A DNA stretch of 64,000 nucleotides from Drechslerella dactyloides. Taxonomy: Eukaryota > Ascomycota > Orbiliomycetes > Orbiliales > Orbiliaceae. Shown here piece after piece: positions 26,014-38,762 of this stretch (position 1 is the stretch's first letter; each line of letters opens with the position of its first letter). The notes beneath the pieces were generated by a model. The model made no database searches. It saw only the letters and a list, made by a program, of their open reading frames with translations, and had not been told where the DNA came from. A program made the position numbers and the translations under genes. The stretch is from contig JAGTWJ010000013.1 in assembly GCA_020064725.1 (NCBI GenBank), positions 310,001 to 374,000 on the forward strand, read 5' to 3'.

Positions 26014-27665
26014 TAAAGATCTTATATTATATAAAATTCTAAAGATTAAGTATAATATATTGCTATTTTTGTAGCACAAGCTCTCTAAGATATAAGAGAA
26101 ATATAAACTTCTTAATATATAAAAAAAGTATTCTTATCTATAGAAGTAATTTGGTAAAGATAGAATTTAGATATTTATTAGAATAGTAGTATCTCTATTT
26201 ATTTATACTATAATATTATATTAATTTATTGGAGATAAAAACTAAGATTTTAAAGAGTAAATCCAAAGGATTCTTAAATATCATAGTAATTGCTGGTTAT
26301 TACAATTATAAAAAATATATTTTTTAATTTTAAATAAATTAATAATTAATTAAAATGAAACTAAAAGAAAATAGCTAATAAAAGAGTTTTGATAAATAGT
26401 TGGTACTATTATTAATTTTATTAGTCTACTATCTATTTTATCTCTGATAAGTCTATTATTTATTCTAAAAAATAAAGTTAAGTATAGATTAAAGCTGCTA
26501 CTTTCTATCCTTAATATATCTAAAAATAGCCATACCTTAGTTAGAATATTTCATCTATTCTTCTATAACTTTTTTTTTAATTATTTTCTTTAAAATAAGA
26601 GTCTTTTTTAGATAGATAAAAAAAAATTATATAGAATAATTATTGGTAAGTATATTGAGTTACTATCCAGCTTTGCCAAATTAAGAATAGATATCTGTAA
26701 GTTAGGGTCTCCTAGGAAAATATAATTAAAGATTAATAAAAAAATAATAGAAAAATATCTATTACTAAAACTTTAATATACTTGTTACTACTGGGTATAT
26801 TATTTAAAACAAGACAAATAGTGTTTGATTGATGATAGTCAAATGTATAGTTTTTTATAAAAATATCTACTATATTAGCTTAAGATGGCTAGTTTTTTAA
26901 ATATAATATTAAAACTATTTATAATAGTAGATAGTTTGATATTAATAATAGATATAAATTGTAGATATTTCATAACTAAAGAATAAGACTTACTAAGTTT
27001 TCTAGATAGACAATAATAAGGGCATATTAGCTTTTATTCACAATATAAAGTAGTTTTTGCTTTAGAACTAGTATATTATTAGTAAGATACTATTATAGAT
27101 ATACTATTTAGTATTTATATTCACCCTAAAAAAAAATATAATTAAATATATATTTAAACTAAAAGATAAAATTAAATAGATAAACCAGTTGCCTTAAATT
27201 TAAAATAAATAAAATGGCTTATTACAGATACTAAGTAAACACACAAGTAACATCACCAATATGGCATTTTCACCCAACAGCAAAACACTTACATCAACAT
27301 TATAGAACAAAATAGTCAGGCTCTGGGATGTGGTTATAGAAGTAATATTAAATATTTTTGTTATTGACTATTTTCTTACTATATTATGTTTTTCTGAGGA
27401 TAGTTAATATATTACTACTAATAGTTAATCTCTTTTGATTGAGGTAGCCCAATTTTTTCTGGCTTCTACTGGTTCACACTAAAACAAGGAGAGGCATAAA
27501 CACATTCTCATCGATAGCAATAACAAATAGTTGATCAGAAGGGGGAAAACTCATCTAGCTTCCACCTGATTACAGACCAAGCTGCTCAACTATTTATAAT
27601 AATACTATTAATTTGGGCCATACTTTTAACAACATCTCTTTTATTATATTTAATGATTTAAGTAT
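26014..27665 (+). pseudogene. Helical and WD40 part of the NLR relic
   Basis: This continues the gene after the transposon. Translated segments such as EFxxIVGTIINFISLLSILSL, VRIFHLFFYNFF and IELLSSFAKLRIDICKLGSP (about 26360-26710) fit the winged-helix/helical region of fungal NACHT-WD proteins. One WD40 blade (27230-27335, ending LWDV) is visible, then a tail at about 27400-27660 with LPPDYRPSCS-like sequence typical of the last blade. Only one clear blade remains, so blades may have been lost or are unreadable. Confidence 0.72.
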
Positions 27666-29479
27666 TTATTTTTTATTTTAATCATTTTTTTAATTTTCTT
27701 TATTTTATTATTTCTTATAATATTAAAAGGTTTTAGATAAAAGTTCAATTTATAATTTTTTATATGTGCCAGAACTTTGATTTATCTTTTTTTGTGTATG
27801 TTACTATGAGTCAGATAATTATTAATATCTGTATAAGTTGTTTAGAAGTTTTAATAAAAATGATTAGATTTTATAATAATGTAAATACCAGAGACCTGTT
27901 TAGGGTTTTATTCTAAGTTTTCTATAATTTAAATATTAAATTAAGATTATGCTTGTAAGATTATAACTAGGTTGTAATTTTGAGATAATTTGCTTTGGCT
28001 TCTGATTTCAATACTATTTGGGAGTATATAGTAGGCTATTATTTAGGTAAAATAAAGTATTAGGGCTTTGGTGTGAAGCAAAAAAGTAGGCATATGCTAG
28101 CCTTTAGAGAAATAGGTAAACCTAGATTATAGTATTTTATAAGTAAATTTGCCTAGCTTTGTTGTTAAAGGCCTTAGATGTTAATTAAAAATAGTGTATT
28201 GTGCTTCCCAAGACCAAATTAGTTAGCTTAAGATTAGATAAACAGTTATAAAGTAAGTCACACCAAAATAATTTACTAATTAGCAGTTGTATTTGGTATA
28301 ATTTTTATTTGAAAAATATGAATGGGCTTGGTAGTTCTTACAATTATGATTGTTTGAACACCTTATAACTAGTTTGCCTTAATAGCATGGTTTCATGTTA
28401 ACCTACTATAAGGGCTTGATATAATGAAAGTTTTTAAAAAACCTATTATAAAAAACACCCAAGAAAATATTTAAAAGTTTATCTAATTATTAGAAATTTA
28501 ATTAAAATTATTATAAAAATACTTATATAATTATATTAATAGAACTTAAACTATTAGATAAAATAATAGTTTATTGTTTATTTCATCAATAATAATTATT
28601 AAAACCTGAATTTATATTAATTTAAATATTATAATTAATAATTTAATATTAATATTTCTTCTAGATAATTTTTATAGCTATTAAGCAAGTTTTTGACCTT
28701 AGTGAGGATATTTTGTTTGTAGTTATTAGTATTAGTGTTTTATTCTAAATTATATTGTAATTTAAATAATAAGTTTTAAATTTCTTTATTTTAATAATAA
28801 ATTTATAGATATGGTATTAAGGTTATAGTGGTATAAGCTGAAGAGTAAACCCTAAAGACTATATTACAAATAATTATAATTAATAGAGTTTTAATAGTTA
28901 ATACAGCTTTTTATATAAAACTTATTATATTATAATAAACTATAATAATATTTGTACAACTAGTCTAACATATTCTATATATAACTAGTTTAATAGAAAT
29001 TATAAAAAAAATAATAAAAATATTAACAAATATGGATAGTCTTATTATTTAAAAAGTTTTATATTTTATAATTTTTATAAAAGTAAAAGAATAATAAAGT
29101 TAAAATCTACTTTATATAAATAATAAAAAAAATAATAATCTAAATATATATTTTAAAAAAATAAATTTAGTTTGTAAATATTTTATTACATAAAAAACTA
29201 ATCTTTAAACTTTATATTAAATATTTAAATAACTAATCTTAGATAATAAAATAAAAAATAGCTTCTTTATAATTTAAATCATTATTCCTAGCAAATCTCT
29301 ACAAACAGATTATATTCACAACACAAACAAATTATCATATACTTTTTTTTTTAATTATTTTCAATTATTTATAGTATATAAGTATTATCTTCAGTAGAGG
29401 AACTAAAAATCTTAACTAAAATAAAAATTCTTATTTATAATTAATAATTAACAACAAATCTATTCCCACAAACAATCAC
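27666..29479. other. AT-rich DNA, no gene called
   Basis: Sequence 27760-28440 keeps more G than its surroundings but gave no recognisable protein on either strand. The rest is RIP-like. Confidence 0.4.
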
Positions 29480-29481
29480 TA

Positions 29482-31347
29482 ACGTAATCCATAAGCGAGC
29501 GTGCCACCCAAGCAAGCGTACCATTATTTACCATTGACATATCTTTTTACCTTTATGTTATATTACTCTACAATAACTACAATGGCTGCCAATTTAATTG
29601 AATCCAGAATTATATTTACTCTTAAAACTATGAAAAAAAATAAAAAATTAAGTATTTGAATTATTATTAAATATTATAATATCTCTCAAATAATAATTAT
29701 CCACTAATATAATGGTATATCATTATAATATAACACTATATCCAATTCATAAAAACTTATGATTTTAGAAAAAGAGGTTATTGTCTAATATATACTTGAG
29801 CTAGCTTTGTGATTATTTCATCTTAAGCTATTTAATATAAAAGATATAGCTAATTAGCTGCTTTCTATACACAACAGTAACGATATACTATACATCAGTA
29901 AAAATTGGGTTACTAACTTTATCAAACACTACCCAGAGCTTAAGATATATCTATTTTAAAAATATAACTATTAATAAGCTAAATACAAAGATCCTAAATT
30001 TATTAAAAATTGGTTCCAACTTATATAAACTATAAAAACTAAATATAGCATTTTAAATAATAATATCTATAATTTTAATAAAATAGGCTTTATAATAAAC
30101 ATTATTTCAATTATTATAGTTATCACAAATGTTAAGTACCATAGCAAAACTAAGTTAACACAGCCTAGAAACCACAAATGGGCAACAGTCATTCAGGATA
30201 TTAATACCTAAAGTTGGGTTATATTGTTATTCATCATCTTTACAGGCTAATATTATTTATCCAATTGGTATACAGAGTGTAACTTACCAAAGACCTAGGC
30301 AATTGCAACTACTAACAATAGCTGAACAACAAACAAGAAAAACATAAAATAAATTCAGCATTTCAACCAATTTTCAGCATTACACTACAAAAATATATAC
30401 TATCTATTAGTTTTTAACAACTATAAAAGTCACCATTCAACTAAATTTAAACTCTATTACCAGAAACACAAGATTATCACACTCTATATACCTCCACATT
30501 CATTATATCTTTTTCAGCCACTAGATATTAGTTGCTTTGCCCCATTAAAACAAGCATATGCTCATAAAGTTGAAAATTTAATATACATACATATTACCCA
30601 TATTAACAAACTAGAGTTCCTATCTAATTTTCACAAAATATTCACTACCTTAATAACTAAAAAGAACATACACAATGCCTTTGTTAAAACTAACATCTTA
30701 CCCTATAACCCAGAGACAGTTCTTTCAAAACTAGATGTAGTATTAATATTCTTCCCTATAAATTCTCACCCTAGTACAGCAGTATAGACTATTAAAACAT
30801 CAAAAAATCCTATAAAAACAAGTCTATAATTAAAACTTATTAAGAACCAAGTTACTTAGTATTAGAGTAGCTCTTTAATATCTATTATAACTACTATAGA
30901 CCAGTTTACCAAAAATATGTAGTTTATAATACATAAGCTATCACTTTTATATACAGAGACTACTGTACTTTAGGCAGCCAATAAGATATTAAACAAGCGC
31001 CAGAAGGCACCAAAAAATTATTTACAGAATAGAGAATCATTTAATATAAAAAAAGCATATAATATTTTAGCTTAAAATATAATAAAGAGATAGTTATAAC
31101 AAGAAACCCATCAATATAATACCTAGCTAAAAGAAAGTAGCACAAGATTACAAAATTATAGTAAGTATAACAAAGCTAGATATAATATATAAATTTATTA
31201 AAAGGTTATTTAAATATATAATTAACCTATTTATTATGTAATTATAATATATCTATAACAGGATGGTGGTGTAGTTGATGCTTCCATCGGCATAGTATTG
31301 AAAAATGGCACGCTCGCTTGGGTGGCACGCTCGCTTATGGATTACGT
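29482..31347 (+). mobile_element. Fot1/pogo-type transposon, RIP-dead ('GTGCC' subfamily)
   Basis: A complete element of 1,866 bp between TA at 29480-29481 and 31348-31349. Ends read inward ACGTAATCCATAAGCGAGCG on both sides, then a second AAGC-AGCGTRCC motif. The transposase relic on the plus strand starts near the ATG at 29582 and ends near 31205. Compared with the open copy, its second half has lost mainly G (G-to-A on the plus strand) and kept C, so RIP was strand-biased. It has the most distinct TIR of the set. Confidence 0.91.
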
Positions 31348-31349
31348 TA

Positions 31350-34070
31350 ATATAAGAATATGGTATCTTATTATTATTCCTATATGAATAAATTATTATT
31401 TTTAACTATCTAATTTTTAATATTAAATATTATTTTTATTATTAGTTTTTCTAATATATATATTTATCTTTCTTATAGTATTTACTACATCAAATACATA
31501 TTTAATATCATTAATTCAAAATTGCAGTTATTAGATTTTATTATACCTAAGAATAACATAAAAGATTTATAGATATATATAAACATAATAGTACACAAAT
31601 AAAGATTTTAGTTATTATATATTATAAAAAACTAAACAGACCAACATATTATTATTATATTTTTTTTAATTCAATAGAGTTTTCTTGTAGACTAAATATA
31701 TTAACTAACAAAAGAAATAATAATCTATATTAAGAAAATATAATTATATAATTTAAAATTATATAGTTTATAAATAACTAGCTTATTATAATTACTAAAG
31801 ACTAATTAATAATATTAGTTAGATTTTTAAACCTACTAATACCTAGAATCTTGATTCTAGGTTCATGACACATATACAGAATATCTTCTGCCTTATAAAA
31901 ACAGGATTTTATTTATTTATATCTTATATATAAATATAATATATACATATTTATATAATATATAAGTAACAATTAATACACATTATATTTCTTGATATAA
32001 AAGAGGTCAAAATCAATAAAGAATACCAACTCCAAAATCTTACATTTATATAAAAATATAATTAAAGTAATTTACAATTAAACTTTTATTCTATTAAAAT
32101 AAGAATAAAAAAATAGTTGATTAAGCTAAAATCAAAAATATTTTTAATTATAAATTTACTAATAATAATTTTCTAATAGAAGCTCTAAAAGTATTTGGCT
32201 ATATATATACTTATAAAATAGAAAATGGGATAAATAGTAATAAGTAACTAATAATAGTTAATAATACTTTTCTTATATTAATATACTTTAATATATGGTA
32301 TCTTTTAGACCAGAGTAAAGATATATAGTATTACTATTTAATATTAAATTTAGTTTATTATTCTAGATATTATTAACTATAGTACTAATAAAAACTATAT
32401 AGAATATAAAGAAAAAATACATATATAATATAAACTTTAAAAAATACACTAAATAATTTAGAATTAAATCAGAAATATTACTAAACAATATAAATATATT
32501 TTAGGAAAAAATACCTAAAATTATATTAGCTTTAATAATAGAAATTTTACTAGCTATAGTCTAACTAGACTCAAAAAAAGACTTTGAAAAAATTAAAGAG
32601 ATCATATTTAACCTAGAAATAACAAAGTATTATATTTAGTGTATAATTTTTAAAAAATATAATCTAGGATTTCTAATATCTTTAGTTCTATTTCAATAGA
32701 ATTTTTAGATTTTGTAATTTAGCTGGCTTTTGTATTTTTTAATTTTTTATAAGATCTGATACTACAATATTCTCTTTTGGTCCCTATTTCTTAAAAGTAC
32801 CAAGTTAATAATAATATGTTCTTTAGTAATTTAAGTAAAAAATAGTATATAAATTAAAGGTTAAATTTATCTAATTTAATGTTTTTTTTAAATTTCTTAG
32901 TAATATAATTGCTTTTATTTATTTAAAGCTAAATTTCTTTATAAATATTCTTTATAAATATTTATATTTTTATAATATTATATATTGAGTATTTAGTTGG
33001 TATAGTACCTAAATATAATAGTAGTTTATAGGTAAACAAGGAAGCAGCTTATTTAATTAGGTTTAAATTTGTTTTATTTTATATACTTAATTTTTGTTTA
33101 GCTATTTAAAATACTTTAATAAGAAATAATAGTCTTTAGATTTATTAAGAACCAACTTTTAACATTTTTCTAGAATATTGATTACACCTTGAAGTAGATT
33201 ATATATATTTTTATATATATTTGGTATTTCTGTTAAATAATAAAACTAGTATATTCCATTATAAAATATTAGTAGATTTATATTTAAATAAGCTTTAAGA
33301 TTATTATGGGTAATCTTTAAATGTTAACTTGGTCAATATTAAAGAGGAGTTTTAACTATTTAATTTGATAATCTTATATTTAATAAATTATTTAGGAAAT
33401 AAAATCTATTATATAAGATTTTTACTATAGTAAAAATCTAAAAAATATTATTAAATTTATTATTTTAGTTATTTTTTTATACTAGAAATAATACTAATTA
33501 ACTTTGTAAAAAGTAGTATTAATTATATTTTTATTAATCTAAAATCTAGATAAAGATTTAGTAAAGTTTTAATATATTAAAATAAAATAGAATATAAATT
33601 TATTTTTTAGTAGACTATTTTATAAAAGATAATTATAGTAAAAATTTAAATAACTGATGTTTTTAAAATTATTAAATTTATTATATTTTTAATATATAAT
33701 CCTATGTAAATAATCTATATTTCTATACTTAAATTGTACATTTAATTAATAATATTTAGTATTTATACCATATAATATATAAAAATAGATAATATAATAA
33801 GTATAACTATAATAAGTAGATCTTAAATTAAACAACTAATTATATTCTTAAGTTAATTGATAGAAATTTGGGCTAATTTTTTAACTTTATAACTTATTAT
33901 AGTAGCCTTAATCTATTTATTTATTATATAATATAATATATTATTTTTGACTAAAGTTTAATATAGAATTTTAAAACTATAAATCAAAACTAATTGTGTT
34001 TCTATTATTTGATGTGTAGCATTTTAAGACTTGTATAGATATCTACTTTACTTTTATTTTATAATATTTA
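31350..34070. other. AT-rich DNA, no gene called
   Basis: RIP-like sequence. It contains a 20-base perfect hairpin, CCTAGAATC-TT-GATTCTAGG, at 31842-31861. No gene, RNA or element boundary could be supported. Confidence 0.45.
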
Positions 34071-34072
34071 TA

Positions 34073-35964
34073 ACGTATTCCACAAGTGAGCGGACCACAC
34101 AAGCAAGCGGACCACCTCAACACCCCACCCTAGCAAAAACACTGGCTTTATAGTCATACTGCCATTATATTGGGTTATATATATATTAATTTACTTGGTT
34201 ATATATTTAAAATATCTACTAATATATTTAAATGTTATGTTTAGGTTTATTATAATTACTATAGTAAATTATTTTTCTAAAAGTAGTTTTTAGTTGAGGG
34301 CTGTTTTAATAGTTTAAATACTTTATTTGCTTATTTTGTCTATTTATAGTATTATTATTTAGGATTTTATTAATCTAATGTATGGTAAGTGTGTTTTTAT
34401 GTTGTATATGTTGTCTTTTTATTTGCTGGTATTTGCTTAATATTTTATTAGTAGAGTATAGTGTTGTATTCTTTGTTTGTATAAATATTAATTAGTGTAT
34501 TATTATTTATGCTTTTTTAGTGAATTGGTTTATAATAGTTAGTAATGATATTAAAAAGCTATTTTAATATTAGATAATCTGGTTTTTGATGAGTTCTGAT
34601 TATAGGTTAGTTTCTAAAGGATTTATTGGGGTTTTTGTTGTCTAAGTGGTTACTGTATTTGTGATATTAGGATATAAATTTATTAGGATAGATATTAATA
34701 ACTATATATTTAGCTTTAAAAAAACCCTATTAAAATCATAAGATATAATACTAGCTTCAATAAAGCTACTATATATATTCTTAGATATTATTATAATAGT
34801 AAATATTCTATAAAACCCAGAGAAAAACTCTAGTTTATTAATATAGTTAATATATATATGTATTAAATCTTTTACTTGGTGACTATATACCTGCTTCAAT
34901 AGCCCAAAGCATCCAATATCTAATAGCTGAAAAAAATATGAAGAATATAGTAACATATAGACTATAATAATTTTATATTTTTGATAATAAAGTTTAAAAG
35001 ATACTGAGTAGTAGCTATTATAGCTATTTAAAACTAATAATTAATAGTTTAAAATACAATACTACACTATAAAATAATTAAAATGTTTTAACTATTCTAC
35101 AGTAACCTTATTTATTATTTAACTATTATTAAAAAATATAATAACCCAGTTATTTAATAAATTAGTCTCTATATATTAACTAGTTAAATAGTATTAACTA
35201 GTTAGAATAATAAATGGTGGTATTGTCTAACTTTTTATACTTATTTTTTGAATAATTGTTACTTATTTGTAATTCCCAGGTTATACTAGCTTAATTTTAT
35301 TGTATATTTTAGTTCTTATGATAACTGTAGTTATAAAAATCATACCCATTATAAAGTCTATTTTATTAAAATTATAGATATTACTATTTATAATACTATA
35401 TTTTACTTTTATTACTTATAAAAACTAAAACTATTTTTAAATAAAGTCTAGATCTTTATATTTAATTTACTAATAATTATACTTTCTAAATAAATATATT
35501 TAAAACTTTAAACAATATTTTATAAAATTTATCACCTAATTCTTACTAATATATTATATATTATTATCAATATATATTAATAGTAACTAATTAACCATAT
35601 CTTTTATATTATTTAATCTAAAATAAAAAAACTGTACAAATAGCTTAAATATATATTAAATAATAATATCCTCTTCTAATTTTATAAGATTTTATAATTT
35701 AAAAATATTGTCTATCTTTAAAATACAGTTATTATACCAGTATAGTAAAATAATATAAAAAATATTATAAAACTTAATAGTAGCTCAAATATTTAATTTT
35801 TAATCTTTTTCCAAAGCTTTAATAATTAAAATAACTTAGGATTTAATTATAGTGGTAGTTATAATAGTAGTTATGGAGGTAATATAGTACAAAAGAGGAG
35901 TAGTTGTACCAGTGTTAAAAGGTGGTCCGCTCGCTTATGTGGTCCACTCGCTTGTGGAATACGT
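34073..35964 (-). mobile_element. Fot1/pogo-type transposon, RIP-dead ('GGACC' subfamily)
   Basis: A complete element of 1,892 bp between TA at 34071-34072 and 35965-35966. Ends read inward ACGTATTCCACAAGTGAGCGG and ACGTATTCCACAAGCGAGTGG. The transposase relic is on the minus strand from about 35870 to 34200. The open frame 34702-34956 is a surviving piece covering the last catalytic-Asp region (LDIGCFGLLKQ) and the following helix. It is very similar to the partial element at 1-636. Confidence 0.92.
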
Positions 35965-35966
35965 TA

Positions 35967-36388
35967 TATTATTTTGATATTTTAACTAGTCTTTATATGA
36001 TTTCTTATATTAATTATATAAGTATAAGTATAAAAATAATAGTTATTTTAATATTATTATAAATTAATATTACTTTTAATATATTCTATATTTAAGGATA
36101 GTGTATTTATTAATTTTTAAATTTATACTAATTTTTATAATAAATTACATATAGACTAGTTAAAATATTAAGGTAATATATAAATGTTATAGATATAATA
36201 AAATACTAGTATATATATAGATTAATACTTAAATTATTTTTTGGTTTCTATTATGGGATAATAGTATAAGTATCTAAATATCCTATATAAATTTAACTTT
36301 TATATTAATATATATTTTGTTTGGTATATGATATAATAGTATATTTATATACTTTATAAATTAAACTCTTATATTAAATATATATCTA
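35967..36388. other. AT-rich spacer between two transposons
   Basis: About 420 bp of RIP-like DNA between the oppositely oriented copies. Nothing recognised. Confidence 0.5.
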
Positions 36389-36390
36389 TA

Positions 36391-38283
36391 ACGTATTCCA
36401 CAAGCGAGCGAACACCCCAAGCAAGCAAACACCCTACTAAGTAATCTTACCTCTTTTTCTTCTTTACTATTATCTATATTTATAACTATTATAATGATGG
36501 TCTTTATAATTGAATTTTGAATAATTTTAGTTATTAGAGTTTTAGAAAAAGATAAAAAATTAAGTATTGTAGTAGTAGTTAAATTATATAATATTTTTTG
36601 AATAATTTTTGTTTATTGGTGTAATGGATATTTTTTATGAAGTAATAGTATATTAAAATTATGGAATTTTATGTAATTAAAAGAGGATATTATTGTTTAG
36701 TATATATTTGAGTTGTGTGTGTGATTTTTTTATTTTAGATTAGATAATATAAAAGATATGGTTAACTAGCTGTTATTAATATATATTAGTAATAATTTAT
36801 ATTATGTTAATAAGAATTAGGTAATAAATTTTATAAAATGTTATTTAAAGTTTTAAATATATCTATCTAAAAAGTATAACTATTAGTAGGTTAAATATAA
36901 AGATTATAAGTTTATTAATAATTAATTATAATTTATATAAACTGTAAAGGTTAAGTATAGTATTATAAATAATAATATATATAATTTTGATGAGATAGGT
37001 TTTATAATAGATATAATCTTTTTTACTATAGTTGTTATAGGTATTAAAATCTATAATAAAATAAAGCTAGTATAGTCTAAGAACTATAAATAAATAATAG
37101 TTATTTAAAAAATATATATAAAAAATTAGATAGTATTATTATTTATTATTTTGGTTGGTAAATATTATCTAGTTAACTAGTATATAAAGACTAGCTTATT
37201 AAAGAACTAGGTTATTATATTCTCTAATAATAGTTAAATAATAAATAAGTTTACTGTAGAGTGAATAAAGTATTTTAATTAATTTATAGTATAATACTGC
37301 ATTTTAGACTACTAATTATTAATTTTAAATAATTATAAAAGTTATTATTTAGTTGTTTTTAAGTTTTATTATTAAGAATATAAAATTATTATAATTTATA
37401 TACTACTATATTTTTTATATCTTCTTCAATTATTAAATATTAAGTACTTTAAACTATTAAAACAAGCATATAATTATCAGATAGAAGACTTAATATATAT
37501 AAATATTAACTATATTAATAAACTGGAGTTCTTTTCTAAATTTTATAAAATATTTATTATTATAATAATATTTAAAAATATATATAATAGCTTTGCTGAA
37601 GCTAGGATTATATTTTATAATTTTAATAGGGTCTTTTTAAAGTTAGATATTTAGTTATTAATGTTTATTTTAGTAAATTCATACTTTAGTACTACATATA
37701 TAGTAACTACTTAAATAATAAAAATATCAATAAACCTTTTAAAAACTAGTTTATAATTAAAATTTATTAAAAACTAAATTATTTAATATTTAAATAGTTT
37801 TTTAATATTATTATTAACTATTATAGATTAGTTTACTAAAAAAATACAAACAATAATACATCAATTAATGCTTATATAGGTAAAAAATACAACACTATAT
37901 TCTATAAATTAAGCACTATCTAAATACTAGTAAACAAAAAAATAGCATATATAATAAAGAGATATACTTATCATATACTAAACTAATAAAATCCTAAATA
38001 ATAATATTATAGATAAATAAAATAAATAAATAAAATATTTAAATTATCAAAATAGTCTTTAGCTAGAGACTATTTTTGAAAAAATATTATATTATAATTA
38101 TTATGGTAAGTTTAATCATAATATTTAAATTTATTAAGAAATATTTTAAAAATTAAAACTAATATAACATAGATTTCCCACACCATCCTAACAGTAGTAT
38201 AGTAGTGAAGGTAGTATTTTTATTAAAATAGGATAGGGAGGGTGTTCGCTTACTTGGGGTGTTCGCTCGCTTGTGGAATACGT
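36391..38283 (+). mobile_element. Fot1/pogo-type transposon, RIP-dead ('GAACA' subfamily)
   Basis: A complete element of 1,893 bp between TA at 36389-36390 and 38284-38285. Ends read inward ACGTATTCCACAAGCGAGCGA then an AAGC-AGCAAACACC motif. The transposase relic is on the plus strand from about 36490 to 38150. Its first half has lost C and kept G (for example GTATTGTAGTAGTAGTT), which means C-to-T on the plus strand, the opposite polarity to the element at 29482. It shares TIRs and the subterminal AGTGAAGGTAGTATTTTTATTA-like region with the copies at 40440 and 59441. Confidence 0.92.
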
Positions 38284-38285
38284 TA

Positions 38286-38470
38286 TAGGTTTTATTTTAT
38301 ATAAGATTTGGAGTTATAAAAAATATACTATTATATAGAAATATATTCTTTATTATATTTCTTTTAGTGTAAAGACTATCATAATGATTTATAATATGTA
38401 ATATGCTTCCTGCTCCTAATTTCCAGGAAATCAGGAGCAAGGAGCAAGCAACACCTAGAAACAAGGAGCA
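38286..38470. other. Spacer with GC-richer hairpin
   Basis: Contains a 14-bp inverted repeat with one mismatch at about 38411-38443 (TGCTCCTAATTTCC paired with GGAAATCAGGAGCA), followed by short GGAGCAAGGAGCAAGCA repeats. Function unknown; it adjoins the LTR-like repeat. Confidence 0.5.
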
Positions 38471-38762
38471 CAATATATCAATATATCTCTATTATTCTAT
38501 ATATTAGACATTATATATTTAACTAACCTACTTTACTGATTAATTGATAACTTTCTCTTAAAAATTATTAATCAACATTTAAATTATAGTATTTTAATAA
38601 CCAACCTATTTATTATTATTATTATATATTTTATTTTAATAGTTATTATTATATTTAATATATATTTATTTTTCTTTATTAAAAAACTTATATAGTAGTA
38701 ATTAAGAGTCAAAAATTTTAAAGTAAAGTATATTTGACCTAGTCCTAGGCTAAAATATAACA
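38471..38762 (+). repeat. LTR-like dispersed repeat, copy 2
   Basis: This 292-bp segment is the reverse complement of 6274-6563 apart from RIP-type changes. The right end TAAAATATAACA corresponds to the sharp end of copy 1. No gag-like sequence follows it, so it may be a solo LTR. Confidence 0.55.

Larger units (their letters stand above)
22380..27665 (+). pseudogene. NLR-type gene relic: PNP - NACHT - WD40
   Basis: This is a dead STAND/NLR receptor gene read through stops and frameshifts. At 22400-23130 the translation follows the purine-nucleoside-phosphorylase domain (PNP_UDP_1) common at the N-terminus of fungal NLRs: LSIKTSLIVKI, then IHYKLITSNN...IKYGITRDYLI, LYFEIKIVGLINKL and IYNYSDSYKSK, the last matching the family's GICDYSDSHKNK end. 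At 23534-24118 comes a linker (PIAEGAAF) and a NACHT P-loop (FWLVGRAKTRKSTIF at about 23668-23712, from GxAGTGKST by G-to-A), then NFFFKRSEAD. The helical region resumes at 26014-26800. A WD40 repeat (MAFSPNSKTLTS...VRLWDV) lies at 27230-27335 and a conserved tail at about 27400-27660. Two insertions split it: a MITE at 23278-23524 and a transposon at 24120-26011. In fungi such genes act in non-self recognition and programmed cell death. This copy cannot encode a protein. Confidence 0.85.

Noticed and set aside
31842..31880. Possible LTR edge next to a perfect hairpin (TGTCATGAACC on the minus strand)
   Set aside because: No second copy, no target duplication and no internal retroelement sequence nearby.
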